From Entamoeba invadens IP1 (Eukaryota > Evosea > Mastigamoebida > Endamoebidae): a stretch of DNA of 64,000 nucleotides. This document shows, in pieces, positions 50,021-60,789 of the stretch; the first letter of the stretch is position 1, and each line of letters starts with the position of its first letter. A program made the position numbers and the translations under genes. The DNA is taken from contig NW_004440309.1 in NCBI RefSeq assembly GCF_000330505.1, positions 138,600 through 202,599 on the forward strand. Reading direction: 5' to 3'. A model generated the notes under the pieces. It had not been told where the DNA came from. It saw nothing but the letters and a program-made list of their open reading frames with translations, and ran no database searches.

Positions 50021-50539
50021 TTAATTGTTTTGTAATAATTCTGCACGAAGTAACGGCGTTTTCGGTGTTGGCGGTTTCGTTAAAACAACACACAAAACAC
50101 TGTTGGGGACAAGGCCATTGGTATAGAGTAAAGTGTCGTCGTCAAGTACATAATTGTTCTTCCCATATGGCTTTCGTAAGACAAAAGTAATTTCTGTACT
50201 GATTTCACGAATAAAGGAATACACCTCTTTTTGACGTTGTTGTGGCGAAAATGTTCGAATCACTTCTATCCCATCAGGAAATTTGAATTTTAATGTCGTT
50301 GTCTTCATCTTCGCAAGTTTTTGTAATTTCTCGGTTTCACTGTGCTCTTCTACAAACCGGAAGTCCCGCGTTTGTGGCCGACTTAATGTTTGCGCTTCTT
50401 CAATGGAAAGTTCATAAAAGGAATCGGGCTCAACTACTTCGGTCCGATATAATTTTGGGCGTGTAATTTTTAAACCAATCGCTTGACTATCAAAACTCCA
50501 CGTCTTTGCCATTTCTATGTTTTGAAGTATTTTTTTCAT
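50021..50539 (-). CDS. UBX-domain protein, 172 aa
   Basis: The C-terminal ~85 residues (from about 77) form a UBX/ubiquitin-like fold: TTLKFKFPDGIEVIRTF, EVYSFIREI, FVLRKPYGKNNYVLDDDTL and NSVLCVVLTK. The fold resembles the UBX of ASPL/TUG and related Cdc48/p97 adaptors. The p97-binding loop would be in the KPYGKN segment, where the usual FPR is LRKPYG. The N-terminal part (~1-75) is charged, with no clear domain. UBX proteins recruit the Cdc48/p97 ATPase to ubiquitylated or membrane substrates. A second in-frame ATG at residue 10 is possible. Confidence 0.75.
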   Translation of the reverse strand: MKKILQNIEMAKTWSFDSQAIGLKITRPKLYRTEVVEPDSFYELSIEEAQTLSRPQTRDFRFVEEHSETEKLQKLAKMKTTTLKFKFPDGIEVIRTFSPQQRQKEVYSFIREISTEITFVLRKPYGKNNYVLDDDTLLYTNGLVPNSVLCVVLTKPPTPKTPLLRAELLQNN

Positions 50540-50790
50540 TTAAAAAAAAATTTGAAATTTTTTGAAAATTTTGAAAAACTTTTTTAAAACTTTTGAAAAG
50601 AATTTCTGTTACCAAAAAGGAAATTTTTTGTTTTTCAATTTCAATTTTCAAATTCTATTTTGGCGGCCACAAAAACAAATTCTATAATTGATAGTATAAA
50701 AAATATAAATAAACTAGAACAGGAGAATTGAAAATCGTTTTTTCTCAGTTAAAGTTGAACAAGGAATTGAACTGCATAAAGCAAATTGAG

Positions 50791-51972
50791 ATGTCTGAGA
50801 AACAGATGAAAGAGAAGAAGTTGATCAACAAGACCAAAGAGACGATGGAAACTGCGACATGGAAACCGGTGAAATACACAACAAAACAACGATCCAGTTC
50901 AATTCGTCTTGGATCGACTCGACGTTTTCAAACTGCAGTATCAACGCCGAGTTTACCCGAAATACCTAAAACGCCATCTCCAGCTTCATGTGATGAAAAG
51001 TCGATGAAAAAAGCGTGTGAAGAGAAGAAAGAGATATGTGATGAGATCCTCAATGGCAAGTCAAGGTATGCGGACGTTCAAAAACAATTCAAGTTTTGTG
51101 AAGTAGTTGGGAGAGGTGGCTTTTCCGTTGTACACCGCGCTATTTACAAGAAAACCAGTGACACTGTTGCGCTGAAAATTATTGATAAGACGATTGTCCG
51201 GAAAGACCAACTTGAGACTCTTTCGAGGGAGATAGGGTTCGTCAAATGGTGTGAACATAAATATCTCTTACAAGTCTACGACATCTTAGAAGACGACGAC
51301 TACATCTATGAAGTCCTTGAATTCGCACCAGGCGGCAATCTCTTTCAATTGATTAAGAAGAAACCTTTAAGTGAACAACAAGCGCAATGGGTGACTTACC
51401 AAGTCGCATCTGCAGTGTATTATTTGCACTCTCAAGGTATTTGTCATCGGGACTTGAAGCCCGAGAACATTCTGCTGATGGAAAAGGGCAAAGAAAACTC
51501 GTTCAATATCCGACTCGTCGATTTCGGTCTTGCAAAGAAGTTCTCAGAAGACATCTTAAAAACCCCATGTGGCACATTCGACTATGCACCCCCTGAGATG
51601 CTACTTCATCAAGAAAAGTATACCCATTTGTGTGACATTTGGAGTCTTGGCGTGACTGTCTTTGTTTCAATGTGTGGGTATTACCCATTCGATGGGGATA
51701 ACTTAGCAGAAAACATCGAACAAATGAAGGCAGGCGATATCAACTTCGATGACGACGAATGGGGGATCATCTCTGTCGAGTGCAAAGACTTCATCAAAAA
51801 GTGTTTGACTGCAGACATCAATTATAGACTGAATGTCGAGGGCGTCCTCACACACCCATGGCTCTGTGGAAATTCGGTCTATACCAACCCTCTTTTCACC
51901 TCATTACTGGAACAATTGAGTAACCAAACTATGGAGAACTCAGTCGTCCCAAAGAAGATAACAATAGACTAA
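50791..51972 (+). CDS. CAMK-type Ser/Thr kinase (Chk2/CaMK-like)
   Basis: 393 residues from the ATG at 50791; a TTG 63 bases earlier is in frame but unlikely. The first ~95 residues are basic and Ser/Thr/Pro-rich. The kinase domain (~100-360) has GRGGFSVVHRA, VALKII (Lys129), HRDLKPENIL, VDFGLAKKF and an activation segment TPCGTFDYAPPEML with APP in place of APE. After the domain there are only ~25 residues, so no obvious calmodulin-binding regulatory tail. The CAMK-like motif LRLVDFGLA with IWSLGV points to that group. Repeated GAAC words (TTGAAC) and a TATA-like tract precede the ATG. Substrate unknown. Confidence 0.87.
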   Translation: MSEKQMKEKKLINKTKETMETATWKPVKYTTKQRSSSIRLGSTRRFQTAVSTPSLPEIPKTPSPASCDEKSMKKACEEKKEICDEILNGKSRYADVQKQFKFCEVVGRGGFSVVHRAIYKKTSDTVALKIIDKTIVRKDQLETLSREIGFVKWCEHKYLLQVYDILEDDDYIYEVLEFAPGGNLFQLIKKKPLSEQQAQWVTYQVASAVYYLHSQGICHRDLKPENILLMEKGKENSFNIRLVDFGLAKKFSEDILKTPCGTFDYAPPEMLLHQEKYTHLCDIWSLGVTVFVSMCGYYPFDGDNLAENIEQMKAGDINFDDDEWGIISVECKDFIKKCLTADINYRLNVEGVLTHPWLCGNSVYTNPLFTSLLEQLSNQTMENSVVPKKITID

Positions 51973-52099
51973 ATGCACTTGTAGATTTATTGATTTTTTG
52001 CAGATAGAATTCTTTCTCGTTCTTCTTGTATCCATTAAGAAATTGCGTACTAGTTAAACCACACCATTGGAATAAAAACAGACCTTACACTTAAATGAT

Positions 52100-53242
52100 T
52101 TACAAAAAGGTCATATCCAACGATGGCGGTGCCGGGTAACTTGGGATGGAGGTCTCGGAGAGGGGTGTTGACATTCTTTTTACTTGATTTCTATCGACAA
52201 TGCGATCGATAGAATTGAGGACAAACAGCGAATTGAGTATTTTGTCATGGGCTTGGACGACGTCGTCATAATTTTCAAATTGCTCGGTCCTCACAATGAT
52301 TTTGAAGTCTTCGGGAAGTTTGAACGAGTTTTTGTTTCTCCCCTCCGTGGGGCTTTGAATCTCATTTAACGTGAATTCGTACTTGACGTCATCTTCCAAG
52401 AAGAATGTGTTGATCATCAATCTCCCGATGACGTTGATCTTACCTTTCGACAAGAAGCAGATAACAATGACGATATCCCCCGACATGATATTCTTTGGAA
52501 AGACTGATAAACAACGATCGTCGATACGATTTAACTTTTGTTGTATATAAAGTAACTGTGGGTGCATATTGTGTTGACTCAGTGGGTTGAAATAGAAAAT
52601 GGGTGTGGCGTCTTCATATCCTGAAATGCCAATTTTAAGTCCGAACGTCTCGATGGACGAAAATTTGATGAGATACGACGGTATCTTAATGAAGTTCTCA
52701 AACGATCGTAAGTAGCAATCGAAGTAATAGACGTATCTCATTTGGCAAGGTGCCGTGACGCCCCTCTGTTTCTTGCTTCTTCGTTCCCCAAAGAGAGTCA
52801 ACGCTTCTTCAGTCGTTTTTGCTCGACCAAGTGCCAACAACACAGCGCAGACAACTATCCCCGTACGTCCTCTTCCCGCTCTACAATGTATAACCGCTGT
52901 ATTCATTGGGTCTTCGTTTAAATACTTCACAATATCAGACACAATTTCAATCAGAAAGTTGAACTTAGGGGGTTGGTGGTCCAAAAAGCCGGCGTGAACC
53001 ACTTGGTTGTTAAAAGGAGTTCCGTCGTATTGTTCTTCGGTCAAGTTCCAAATTTTGAAGTGGTCTTTATGGTTTTTAGCGAGAAAAGCAGCGACGTCGT
53101 TGCGGGAATTTCTCCACTGCTGGGAAAAGCCGGTGGCGGGGAACGCCATTGCTATTAAGTTTGGAAGAACGTAAGAAAGGTCAAACAACATCCCTTGGAA
53201 CGAAAGACACGTCTTGTCCTGCGCGGCAATCGTTCTTATCAT
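52100..53242 (-). CDS. PTEN-like phosphatase with C2 domain
   Basis: 380 residues. The phosphatase domain (~10-180) carries the P-loop HCRAGRGRTG (Cys120, Arg126) and a WPD-type loop AGFLDHQPP with Asp88. The N-terminal FDLSYVLPNLIAMAFP is the PTEN family opening. A C2-like domain (~190-330) follows, then a Pro/Ser-rich tail. In human PTEN the P-loop is HCKAGKGRTG and the two lysines favour PIP3; here both are arginines, which retains charge. The expected activity is removal of the 3-phosphate from PIP3, opposing Akt signalling, but substrate preference may differ. The C-terminal PDZ-binding motif of animal PTEN is absent. Confidence 0.9.
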   Translation of the reverse strand: MIRTIAAQDKTCLSFQGMLFDLSYVLPNLIAMAFPATGFSQQWRNSRNDVAAFLAKNHKDHFKIWNLTEEQYDGTPFNNQVVHAGFLDHQPPKFNFLIEIVSDIVKYLNEDPMNTAVIHCRAGRGRTGIVVCAVLLALGRAKTTEEALTLFGERRSKKQRGVTAPCQMRYVYYFDCYLRSFENFIKIPSYLIKFSSIETFGLKIGISGYEDATPIFYFNPLSQHNMHPQLLYIQQKLNRIDDRCLSVFPKNIMSGDIVIVICFLSKGKINVIGRLMINTFFLEDDVKYEFTLNEIQSPTEGRNKNSFKLPEDFKIIVRTEQFENYDDVVQAHDKILNSLFVLNSIDRIVDRNQVKRMSTPLSETSIPSYPAPPSLDMTFL

Positions 53243-54132
53243 TTGATTTTCAAAGTTTCAAGTTTGGATAAATCTTCTGAGTTTCTTTGGATAATCGGGT
53301 GATTGGAAATTTTTGAGAATTTGAAAAGCCGTCAAAACAGAAAGATTGGTTGAAGAATAAGTAAGTTTTCCGTAACTATTCATTTTAGTTTCTTTATCCC
53401 TTTTATTTTTAGTCGGTACTCAAACTATATTTATATTATTGTTTACTATAATTAAACTACAAAGATTCATTCAACATTACTACTATTATTATTGATTGAA
53501 GTCAATGGGCGGTGAATTGTCATTTTTTTACAAAATTATGAGTTTATAGTTCTTTTTCCTTTCTGATTTAGGTTGGTTGTTGATTCTGATTGGTTAATAA
53601 CAATTGTTTTTTTTAGTCATTGGAAAAAACAATATTTTAGATTATTAATAGTTGATCTAATAAAAATAAAATTAGATACAATATTTATTATATTTATTAT
53701 AAAATTTAGTTGACTTTTTCGATTTGATATTTCAACATTAAAAAAACTCAATAAGTTGTATATTAAACTCTAACTTTATTATATTATATTATATTATTAT
53801 ATATTATATTATATTATATTATATTAAACATTATTTGTTCTGAATTGTTAAATTAATAATAATATTATTATTATTATATAATGCAACAATCTAATTAAAG
53901 ATATTAATTTAAATATAACAATTAAAGTAACAATTATCAGTGTGTTTCAATTTATACAATAAACAATATTATAATTAACAAATATAGAAAAAAAATCAAC
54001 TAAAATAGAATAGTAATAAATAATAAATCTATTAATACCAATTACAAATAAAAAGCTATAGAAATTCAATACATCAAACAATAAAAATGAATTGATTGTA
54101 GCAACTATTAATATAACAACTAGAAAAAAAGA
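53243..54132. other. AT-rich spacer with a TATTA microsatellite
   Basis: About 890 bases between the divergent PTEN-like and PIG-A genes. It holds a TATTA-repeat microsatellite (listed separately) and no recognised gene; the 94-codon frame at 53947-54231 on the minus strand is low-complexity. Confidence 0.55.
53777..53826. repeat. TATTA/ATTAT microsatellite, about 50 bp
   Basis: A nearly perfect pentanucleotide run (TATTA units) with one imperfect unit in the middle. Useful as a marker; no functional claim. Confidence 0.85.
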
Positions 54133-55575
54133 ATGGAGCCTGAACCGGGGTGTTATCGGATTTGTCTTGCGTCGGATTTTTTCTTTCCGAATATGGGAGG
54201 GGTCGAGCTTCATCAGTATCAAATTTCTCATTTTTTAGTGAAACATGGACACAAAGTCGTCATCATAACACACCAGTATGGCGAGCGTGATGGGGTTAGG
54301 GTTTTAAAAAATGGCATTAAAGTGTATTACATCCCACTTCTCCCCGTTTTCAATGAGTGTGTCTTCCCAACAGCGATTTCCGAGCACTCCCTGATACGAA
54401 ACATATTAGTCAGAGAGCGAATTGAAATATTTCACGCGCACCAGTCCTTTTCGTCAATTAGTTTGACGACAATGGACTACGCTCGCCTACTTGGTATCCG
54501 TGTTTTTATGACGGAACATTCTTTGTTTGGATTAAAAGGCCTATCGAGCATTTTATTGAATACGGTGCTCCAATATTCCCTTGCAAATAGCGACGGTGCT
54601 GTCGCCGTGTCGCATTGCACGAAAGAAAACTTGTGTTTGAGAGGGAAGTGTGACCCTTGTAAGATCTATGTCATTCCAAACGCTTTGGAGAGTTCCAAGT
54701 TTTTACCAAATCCGGATAGTCGCGATCCAAATTGTATTACCATCGTAATTTTAAGTCGATTAGTATATAGAAAGGGGGTTGATCTTGCAGTAGGTGTTAT
54801 ACCCAAAATCTGTACGAAATACCCTAACGCCAATTTCATCATTGGAGGAGATGGACCGATGATGTTAAACTTTGAAGAGATGAGAGAAAGGTATCGGCTA
54901 CAAAGTAGAGTCAAATTATTAGGAGCTGTACAACACTGTGAGACGCGGAATGTATTGATTCAAGGCGATATATTCTTAAATTGCTCACTCACAGAAGGGT
55001 TTTGTATTGCTATTATTGAGGCGCTGAGTTGTGGATTGCACGTTGTGTCAACTCATGTCGGCGGAGTGCCTGAAGTGCTTCCAAACAATATGATTAAATA
55101 CGCAATGCCAACAGTGGAGGATGTCTATCACAAGATCGAGGAGCTCATCCCAACTTGCAAAGAAAAGAAGGACTGGGAATTCCACAACGCCGTTAAGAAG
55201 TTCTACTCATGGGAAAAAGTCGCAACAAGAACAGAAAATATGTATCGCAATGTTTTGAAGACACCACACTGCGACAAATTTGAACATATCCACAAGTTTG
55301 TAACTTGTACTATTTTTGGAACGATTCTATAGTTTCTTAATAATTAAAATATAATAACTAGATGCTTCCAATAGATAATACTGACGTCTAGAATGTACTA
55401 TGAAGGTGTGTGGTCTGGACCATTCTTATTCTTCTTGCATTGGTTCGCCTTATTCTTCCAGTTTATCTTCGAGATATTTTGGCCCAAAGATACGATGGAA
55501 AAGGCATATGAAATACCACGAAAGTACTACAAGAATGGTCTTATTATGAATATTGGTGTTGATCAAACAAAATAA
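54133..55575 (+). CDS. PIG-A: GPI GlcNAc-transferase catalytic subunit (two exons)
   Basis: Exon 1 is 54133-55295 and exon 2 is 55392-55575; 448 residues. GT4-family features: RICLASDFFFPNMGGVELH near 8-26, FHAHQSFSS near 99-107, MTEHSLFG near 125-132, SHCTKEN near 160-166, the EX7E glycosyltransferase pattern in TEGFCIAIIEALSCG, and a final SWEKVATRTE block. Exon 2 restores the hydrophobic C-terminal segment (FLFFLHWFALFFQFIFEIF) seen in PIG-A proteins. PIG-A/Gpi3 adds GlcNAc to phosphatidylinositol at the ER, the first step of GPI-anchor synthesis. Entamoeba displays GPI-anchored lipopeptidophosphoglycan and lectin subunits, so the gene is likely essential. Confidence 0.93.
55296..55391 (+). 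other. PIG-A intron, 96 nt
   Basis: Boundaries are GTTTGT (55296-55301) and GTCTAG (ending 55391), phase 2. Splicing gives HKMYYEGVWSGPF and the missing membrane anchor. Confidence 0.87.
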
Positions 55576-55958
55576 ATTATTGTTTAATCACGTTAAAGTT
55601 AAGTCTTGTTTTTATAAACTGTTGCATCTTTTTCTCAATCGTTCATCAGAACACAAATATCTACTTGTTGTGTAAGAAGGCAACAAATGTTTATCACTTG
55701 TTATTATTCCATTATTAATCTTTTAATTAATTTTATTATTAATATATAGTTTTTCTTCTTTATTATACAGATATTATAATTTATAGTTTTTATTTTTGGA
55801 ATAGTACTATAACAATTGTTTGTTATAGTTTCAATAATAATTTACTTATAGTATAATCCATAGTTCTAATTTAAGTCTTGTTAAAGTCTCAACTAGACAA
55901 GAACCTCACAACCATCTAACTTTGAAAAATCACATCAATGAATGGTAAAGTGTTGGAC
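55576..55958. other. Convergent spacer with a palindromic 10-bp-arm repeat
   Basis: About 380 bases between the converging PIG-A and coiled-coil genes. Contains ACTATAACAA / TTGTTATAGT arms at 55806-55829 next to an ATAGTACTAT word. No gene recognised. Confidence 0.55.
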
Positions 55959-58900
55959 TCAGTTTTTCTTTTTCAATTTCATCCTCATGAATTCAGGAAC
56001 GTCATCTTCCTTCTTCTCTTCTTTCTTTGGTTCCACAACCTTTTTAGTCGTTTTCTTTAATTTTGCGGCGGCGGGATTAAACCCCCCAAACGGACTAGCC
56101 GTTGGCTGGTCTTGTTTTTGTGTGTGGATTGGAGTTCCTTCCGATGGAGCTGCAGCGCCAGCCTTTTTCAATTTTACAGCAGCTGGATTGAAGCCACCAA
56201 ATGGATTCATAGCAGGCGCTGCGGCGGGTTGTTGACTTGCTCCACTCGTTCCAGTCTTTTTTAATGTTACTTTGGATGGATTAAACCCAGCCATCCCCAT
56301 GCCCATACCAACCATTCCCATTCCACCTCGAGGCACTTTACTTGTTGTTTCTGGCGCCTCTCTATTCAAAGATTGGTCACTCTCTGTTGTCAATTTCCTT
56401 TTAAATTCATAGCCCGTTATAGTCATACGATTACGAGATATGGTTTTTGCTCTTGATTTCGCTATAGGGTCGACGGTAATTTCTTTGTCAACTTTCACTA
56501 ACAATTCTTTGACGGCTTTGTGGGTGTGTTGTTTCTGGTCTGATCCTTCTGATTCTTCATCACTATCCAATGGAATAAACGTGTCTTCAGTATTCGCATT
56601 TTGAAGAAGAGCTTCTTCTTTTTCTTTTTGCTCTTGCTCGGCCTTTTCTTTGGCTTCCTTCTCTTTCTCTAATTTATCAGCTAAGTCTTTTGCTGCTTTT
56701 TCTTGTTCAAGTCGCTCAGCCTCGGCTTTTTCGCGAGCTTCCTTTTCAGCCTTCTTTTTAGCAATTCTTTCTTGTTCCAGTCTTTCTGCTTTTTCTTTTT
56801 CCTTTTTGAGACGCTCCAGTCGTTCTTTTTCTTCTTGTTCTGCTTTTTCTTTCGCGACTCTTTCAGCTTCAAGTCGCTCTTTTTCGAGTCTCTCTTGTTC
56901 TAATCGCTCTTTCTCTAAACGTTCAGCTTCTGCTTTCTCTTGAGCTATTCTCTCCTTTTCAATGCGTTCCTTCTCTTCTTTCTCCGCCTTTTCTTTTTCA
57001 ATACGCTCCTTCTCTAGTCGTTCTTTCTCCAAACGTTCCGCTTCTGCTTTTTCTTGAGCAATACGCTCTTGTTCTAATCTCTCTCTTTCAAGTTTTTCTG
57101 CCAATTCTCGAGCCTCTTGTTCAACCTTCTCTTTCGCAATTCTCTCTTGTTCAATTCTTTCCTTTTCAAGTCGCTCTTTCTCCAAACGCTCAGCTTCTGC
57201 TTTTTCACGTGCTTCCTTTTCAGCTTTCTCCTTTTCAATACGTTCCTGTTCTATTCTTTCCCTCTCAACTCTTTCACGTTCTTCTTGTTCTTTAGCAATT
57301 CTTTCAGCTTCAAGACGTTCGGCTTCTGCTTTTTCTTTGGCAATACGCTCTCTTTCCAATCGTTCTTTTTCTTCTTGTTCTGCTTTCTCTTTGGCTGTCT
57401 TCTCAGCTTCAAGTCGCTCTTTTTCCAAACGTTCAGCTTCTGCCTTCTCTTGAGCAATTCTCTCTTGTTCGGCTTTTTCCTTTGCAAGTCTTTCTTTTTC
57501 AAGACGCTCGGCTTCTTCACGTGCCAATTTATCCGCAAGTTCTTTTGCAATCCGTTCTGCTTCTTCTTTCTCCGCCTTTTCTTTTGCTAATCTCTCGTTC
57601 TCCAAACGTTCAGCTTCTGCCTTCTCTTGAGCTATTCTTTCCGCTTCTATACGCTCCTTTTCCCGTCGTTCTTGCTCTTCCTTTTCAGCCTTTTCTTTCG
57701 CGATACGTTCTTGTTCTCTTTTTTCTTGTTCCAATCGCTCTTGTTCAAGTTTTTCTGCCAATTCTCGAGCCTCTTGTTCCGCTTTCTCTTTGGCAATTCT
57801 CTCTGTCTCTAAACGCTCCAGTCGTTCTTTTTCTTCTTGTTCTGCTTTTTCTTTCGCGACTCTTTCGGCCTCAAGTCGCTCCTTTTCGAGTCTCTCTTGT
57901 TCTAATCGCTCTTTCTCTAAACGTTCAGCTTCTGCCTTCTCTTGAGTTATTCTTTCAGTTTCAATTCTTTCCTTCTCAAGTCTTTCACGTTCTTCTTTCT
58001 CCGCATTTTCTTGAGCAATACGTTCTCTTTCCAATCGTTCTTTCTCTTCCAATTCAACTTTCTCCTTTGCTATTCTCTCGTTCTCCAAACGTTCCTTTTC
58101 AGCCTTCTCTTGTGCCAAACGTTCTTCTTCTTCAATTTTTTCCTTTTCAAGTCGTTCTTTTTCTACCTCTTCTTGTTTAACACGTTCTGCCTCTTCAAAA
58201 GCTTCTTTCTCGACTCTTTCAGCTTCCCGTTTTTGTTCTTCAGCTTTGATTTGCTCTTCTTTTTGTCTTTCAATTTCTTCTTCTTCTTTTTTAATTCGTT
58301 CTTCCTCTCTCGCAAGTTCCTCTTCTTCTTCTTTCAACTTTCGCTCCTCCTCGTCGCTCTCTTCTTTCCCATTTCCGTCTTCTTTTAAATTTAACAGTCT
58401 CAACTCTTCGTCCAACTTCTTTTCTGTTTGCTCCAATTCGTCTTGTTTCTTATTTCCAAAAGTATTCGACGTGTGTTGCTCTTCTTCTTCTTTTTCCTCT
58501 TCCGAACTTGAAGAACTTGAAGACTCGTTTGAGACTTCTTCAACCACAAATTTGGCTCCCGTCGCTTCTTCATTAACTTCTTCACTCTCATCATCTCCTT
58601 CTTTCACAGCGCATTGAACTATTTGGTCAACCACTTCTTCCATTAAAGTATTTGAAATTTGACATTGATCCGATGGAATATCTTCTTTCTTCTCCACTTC
58701 TTCCTTCTTAACTTGTTTCTCCATTGTGACTTCTTCTTTCTTCTCTTGTGGTTCTTCTTCCTCCTTTTCAATCTTTTCCATTGACTCGGCTAATATTTCT
58801 TTGACTTGTTCTTCTTGTGTTTGTGAGAGTTGTTCCGGGTTGTCTTTCTTTTCAATGGGGGGTTCAACAAGTTCTTGATTTTCTTTCATTTTTTCTTCGA

Positions 58901-59975
58901 CAATTTCTGCTTTTGGCTTTTCATCGATTTCTGTGACTAAATCAGTGACGGTGTCCGTTAGTATTTTTCCAAGCTTGTTTTCGTCTTCCGTGGAATAACT
59001 CTTTTCGTCTGACGATGAAGTTGACTTTTTCTCTTCGACTTTTTCAGGCTTTTCCAATTCTTTTGGAGTTTCTTCTTCAATTTTCTTTTCAACCTTTTCT
59101 TCTTGTTTTGAAGGTTCTTTCACTTCTTCTTTAATGTCTTCCACTTTGTCTTCGTGTTTTGTTGTGGGTTCTTCTTCCATTTGAGGCTGTGAAAGAGTAT
59201 GACTTTCTTCTTTCTCTATCTTCTCTTCCACGTCTTTGTTACTTTCCTCTTTGATTTCATTGTCTTCTCCTAAAGGGTGTGTCTCTTGTTTACTGTCTTT
59301 GTTTTCATGTTCATCATTTTCGACATCGCCATGTGAATGATACGTGTTTTTATCACTTTCGTCTTCTCCCAAAATAGCACTTTCATCTTTGGTTTCTGGT
59401 GCCACTGCATTTGTGTCACTCTTTGACTTGTCCTTTTGGTCTTCTTTTTCTTCGCCATGTAAAATATCTTCTTTGCCTTTTTCTTCACGTTCATTCGTCT
59501 CTTTCTTTTCACTATTTTTTTCAACGTCTTTGTCTTCTTCTGTTTGAGGGACAGAAACGGGTTGGGACTCTTCTACACTTTCACTTCTTTCTTCTTTAAT
59601 AATTGCTTGAGTATCACATTGTGGAAGATCTCCAACAGTTTTGTCTTCAGTGATTTGCACTGAAATATCACCTTTCTTCTCTTCTTTATGTTCTTCTTTT
59701 TCTTCTTTTTGTTGTTTGATCTCAATAATTTCACTGGCAGTTTTTCGACATTCCTCTTGTTTTTCTAAAGGTGGTGTTTTGGTTTTTGGAATTTCTATTT
59801 TTTGAGAAAAGGTTTTATGAACAGTGGGCTGTACACGCCCAGGTGATGTCCCTCTCTTCTTTTGATCTTCTTTTATCTTCTCAATCAGTTGCTCCTCCTC
59901 AGCCTTCTTCTTGTCAATCTCTTCATAACGCCCAACTATCGAGGCAATCCGCTTTCCAGTCTTTTTTGAACTCAT
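55959..59975 (-). CDS. Giant Glu/Lys-rich coiled-coil protein with C-terminal LKK repeats
   Basis: 1338 residues. Residues ~60-540 are very acidic and probably disordered. Residues ~540-1130 are an almost uninterrupted [20 protein letters not shown] tandem repeat, a long single-helix or coiled coil. The C-terminal ~120 residues hold three related units [23 protein letters not shown] and [12 protein letters not shown] (about 1228, 1258 and 1297), plus a final FMRMKLKK. The FNP...LKKT form recalls the actin-binding LKKT of WH2/beta-thymosin motifs, so a cytoskeletal link is plausible but unproven. No membrane span or enzymatic domain. Nucleotide-level repeats make its exact repeat number prone to assembly error. 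Confidence 0.8.
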   Translation of the reverse strand: MSSKKTGKRIASIVGRYEEIDKKKAEEEQLIEKIKEDQKKRGTSPGRVQPTVHKTFSQKIEIPKTKTPPLEKQEECRKTASEIIEIKQQKEEKEEHKEEKKGDISVQITEDKTVGDLPQCDTQAIIKEERSESVEESQPVSVPQTEEDKDVEKNSEKKETNEREEKGKEDILHGEEKEDQKDKSKSDTNAVAPETKDESAILGEDESDKNTYHSHGDVENDEHENKDSKQETHPLGEDNEIKEESNKDVEEKIEKEESHTLSQPQMEEEPTTKHEDKVEDIKEEVKEPSKQEEKVEKKIEEETPKELEKPEKVEEKKSTSSSDEKSYSTEDENKLGKILTDTVTDLVTEIDEKPKAEIVEEKMKENQELVEPPIEKKDNPEQLSQTQEEQVKEILAESMEKIEKEEEEPQEKKEEVTMEKQVKKEEVEKKEDIPSDQCQISNTLMEEVVDQIVQCAVKEGDDESEEVNEEATGAKFVVEEVSNESSSSSSSEEEKEEEEQHTSNTFGNKKQDELEQTEKKLDEELRLLNLKEDGNGKEESDEEERKLKEEEEELAREEERIKKEEEEIERQKEEQIKAEEQKREAERVEKEAFEEAERVKQEEVEKERLEKEKIEEEERLAQEKAEKERLENERIAKEKVELEEKERLERERIAQENAEKEERERLEKERIETERITQEKAEAERLEKERLEQERLEKERLEAERVAKEKAEQEEKERLERLETERIAKEKAEQEARELAEKLEQERLEQEKREQERIAKEKAEKEEQERREKERIEAERIAQEKAEAERLENERLAKEKAEKEEAERIAKELADKLAREEAERLEKERLAKEKAEQERIAQEKAEAERLEKERLEAEKTAKEKAEQEEKERLERERIAKEKAEAERLEAERIAKEQEERERVERERIEQERIEKEKAEKEAREKAEAERLEKERLEKERIEQERIAKEKVEQEARELAEKLERERLEQERIAQEKAEAERLEKERLEKERIEKEKAEKEEKERIEKERIAQEKAEAERLEKERLEQERLEKERLEAERVAKEKAEQEEKERLERLKKEKEKAERLEQERIAKKKAEKEAREKAEAERLEQEKAAKDLADKLEKEKEAKEKAEQEQKEKEEALLQNANTEDTFIPLDSDEESEGSDQKQHTHKAVKELLVKVDKEITVDPIAKSRAKTISRNRMTITGYEFKRKLTTESDQSLNREAPETTSKVPRGGMGMVGMGMGMAGFNPSKVTLKKTGTSGASQQPAAAPAMNPFGGFNPAAVKLKKAGAAAPSEGTPIHTQKQDQPTASPFGGFNPAAAKLKKTTKKVVEPKKEEKKEDDVPEFMRMKLKKKN

Positions 59976-60663
59976 TCTTTGGGTTATTTAGTTCACTCTT
60001 TTAAACAGACCGATAATGTCTACTAAGTCTTCTTCACACCTTCCATATCTGATTTAGCCCGATTTATAACCATATTTCAAGTCAACTCAAACCTAATCTC
60101 AATATTTTTTTCATTCGTTTTTTATCCTTGAAAACCAATAATGTTATTTAAGTAGAGATTATACAAATCCCCTCTTGTTCTTCGGGGATTTTTTTTAATT
60201 ATTTGCACAATAATATACACATTTTGGTGATAATTAAACAATTATTTCAGTGTTACTATTTATTATAACAATTTAACTTAATATGTTATAGTTTTGAATA
60301 ATAAAATAATGTTTTGTTCCAAAAATGTTTTTAAAAACCAAGATATTTCTTGATTGTTTTTACTTTAAGTGTTACATATTTTCTTTAAACTATGTAATTT
60401 AATTTATTTACCATTATTACATTTTTAATTCAATTGATTTGATTAAACAACATCTTTATTACAAAATAAACATTTAAATAAAAAAAGTCATTTCTTTTAT
60501 AAATAAAAACTATATAATAAAATAATAAATAATATATATATTATTATTTTATAATATTATATTATATATAATAAATATGAATATAATATATCAATATTAA
60601 ATATATATTATAAAATTAATAATATAATATTACATTCTAAAAAAAATAAACCTTTTATTTTAT
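59976..60663. other. AT-rich spacer before the transposon
   Basis: About 690 bases, with ATATAT low-complexity near 60500-60620. No gene recognised. The MULE is inserted at its right end. Confidence 0.55.
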
Positions 60664-60672
60664 AACGAAATC
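60664..60672 (+). repeat. Left target-site duplication of the MULE
   Basis: AACGAAATC directly abuts the left terminal inverted repeat and is repeated exactly at 63947-63955. Nine bases is the usual Mutator duplication length. Confidence 0.95.
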
Positions 60673-60789
60673 GGGTGATCGTTTCGACCCGCAACCGCAA
60701 CTCCAAATAGAACAGAAAATGTTAAATTTTTGTTATTTACCAAAAAATGTGTTATATATAACAAAAAGAAAAAACAATAAATTTCAATT
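60673..60789 (+). repeat. MULE left terminal inverted repeat, 117 bp
   Basis: Begins GGGTGATCGTTTCGACCCGC. All 117 bases match the reverse complement of 63830-63946; the sequences diverge immediately inside. Confidence 0.96.

Noticed and set aside
53947..54231. 94-codon minus-strand frame upstream of PIG-A
   Set aside because: Ile/Asn/Tyr low complexity overlapping the PIG-A start; probably chance.
55393..55575. Separate 60-aa membrane protein
   Set aside because: In phase with PIG-A after removal of a consensus intron, and matches the PIG-A C terminus.
56650..59600. Several long Ser/Phe-rich plus-strand frames
   Set aside because: They are antisense reflections of the Glu/Lys repeat of the coiled-coil gene.
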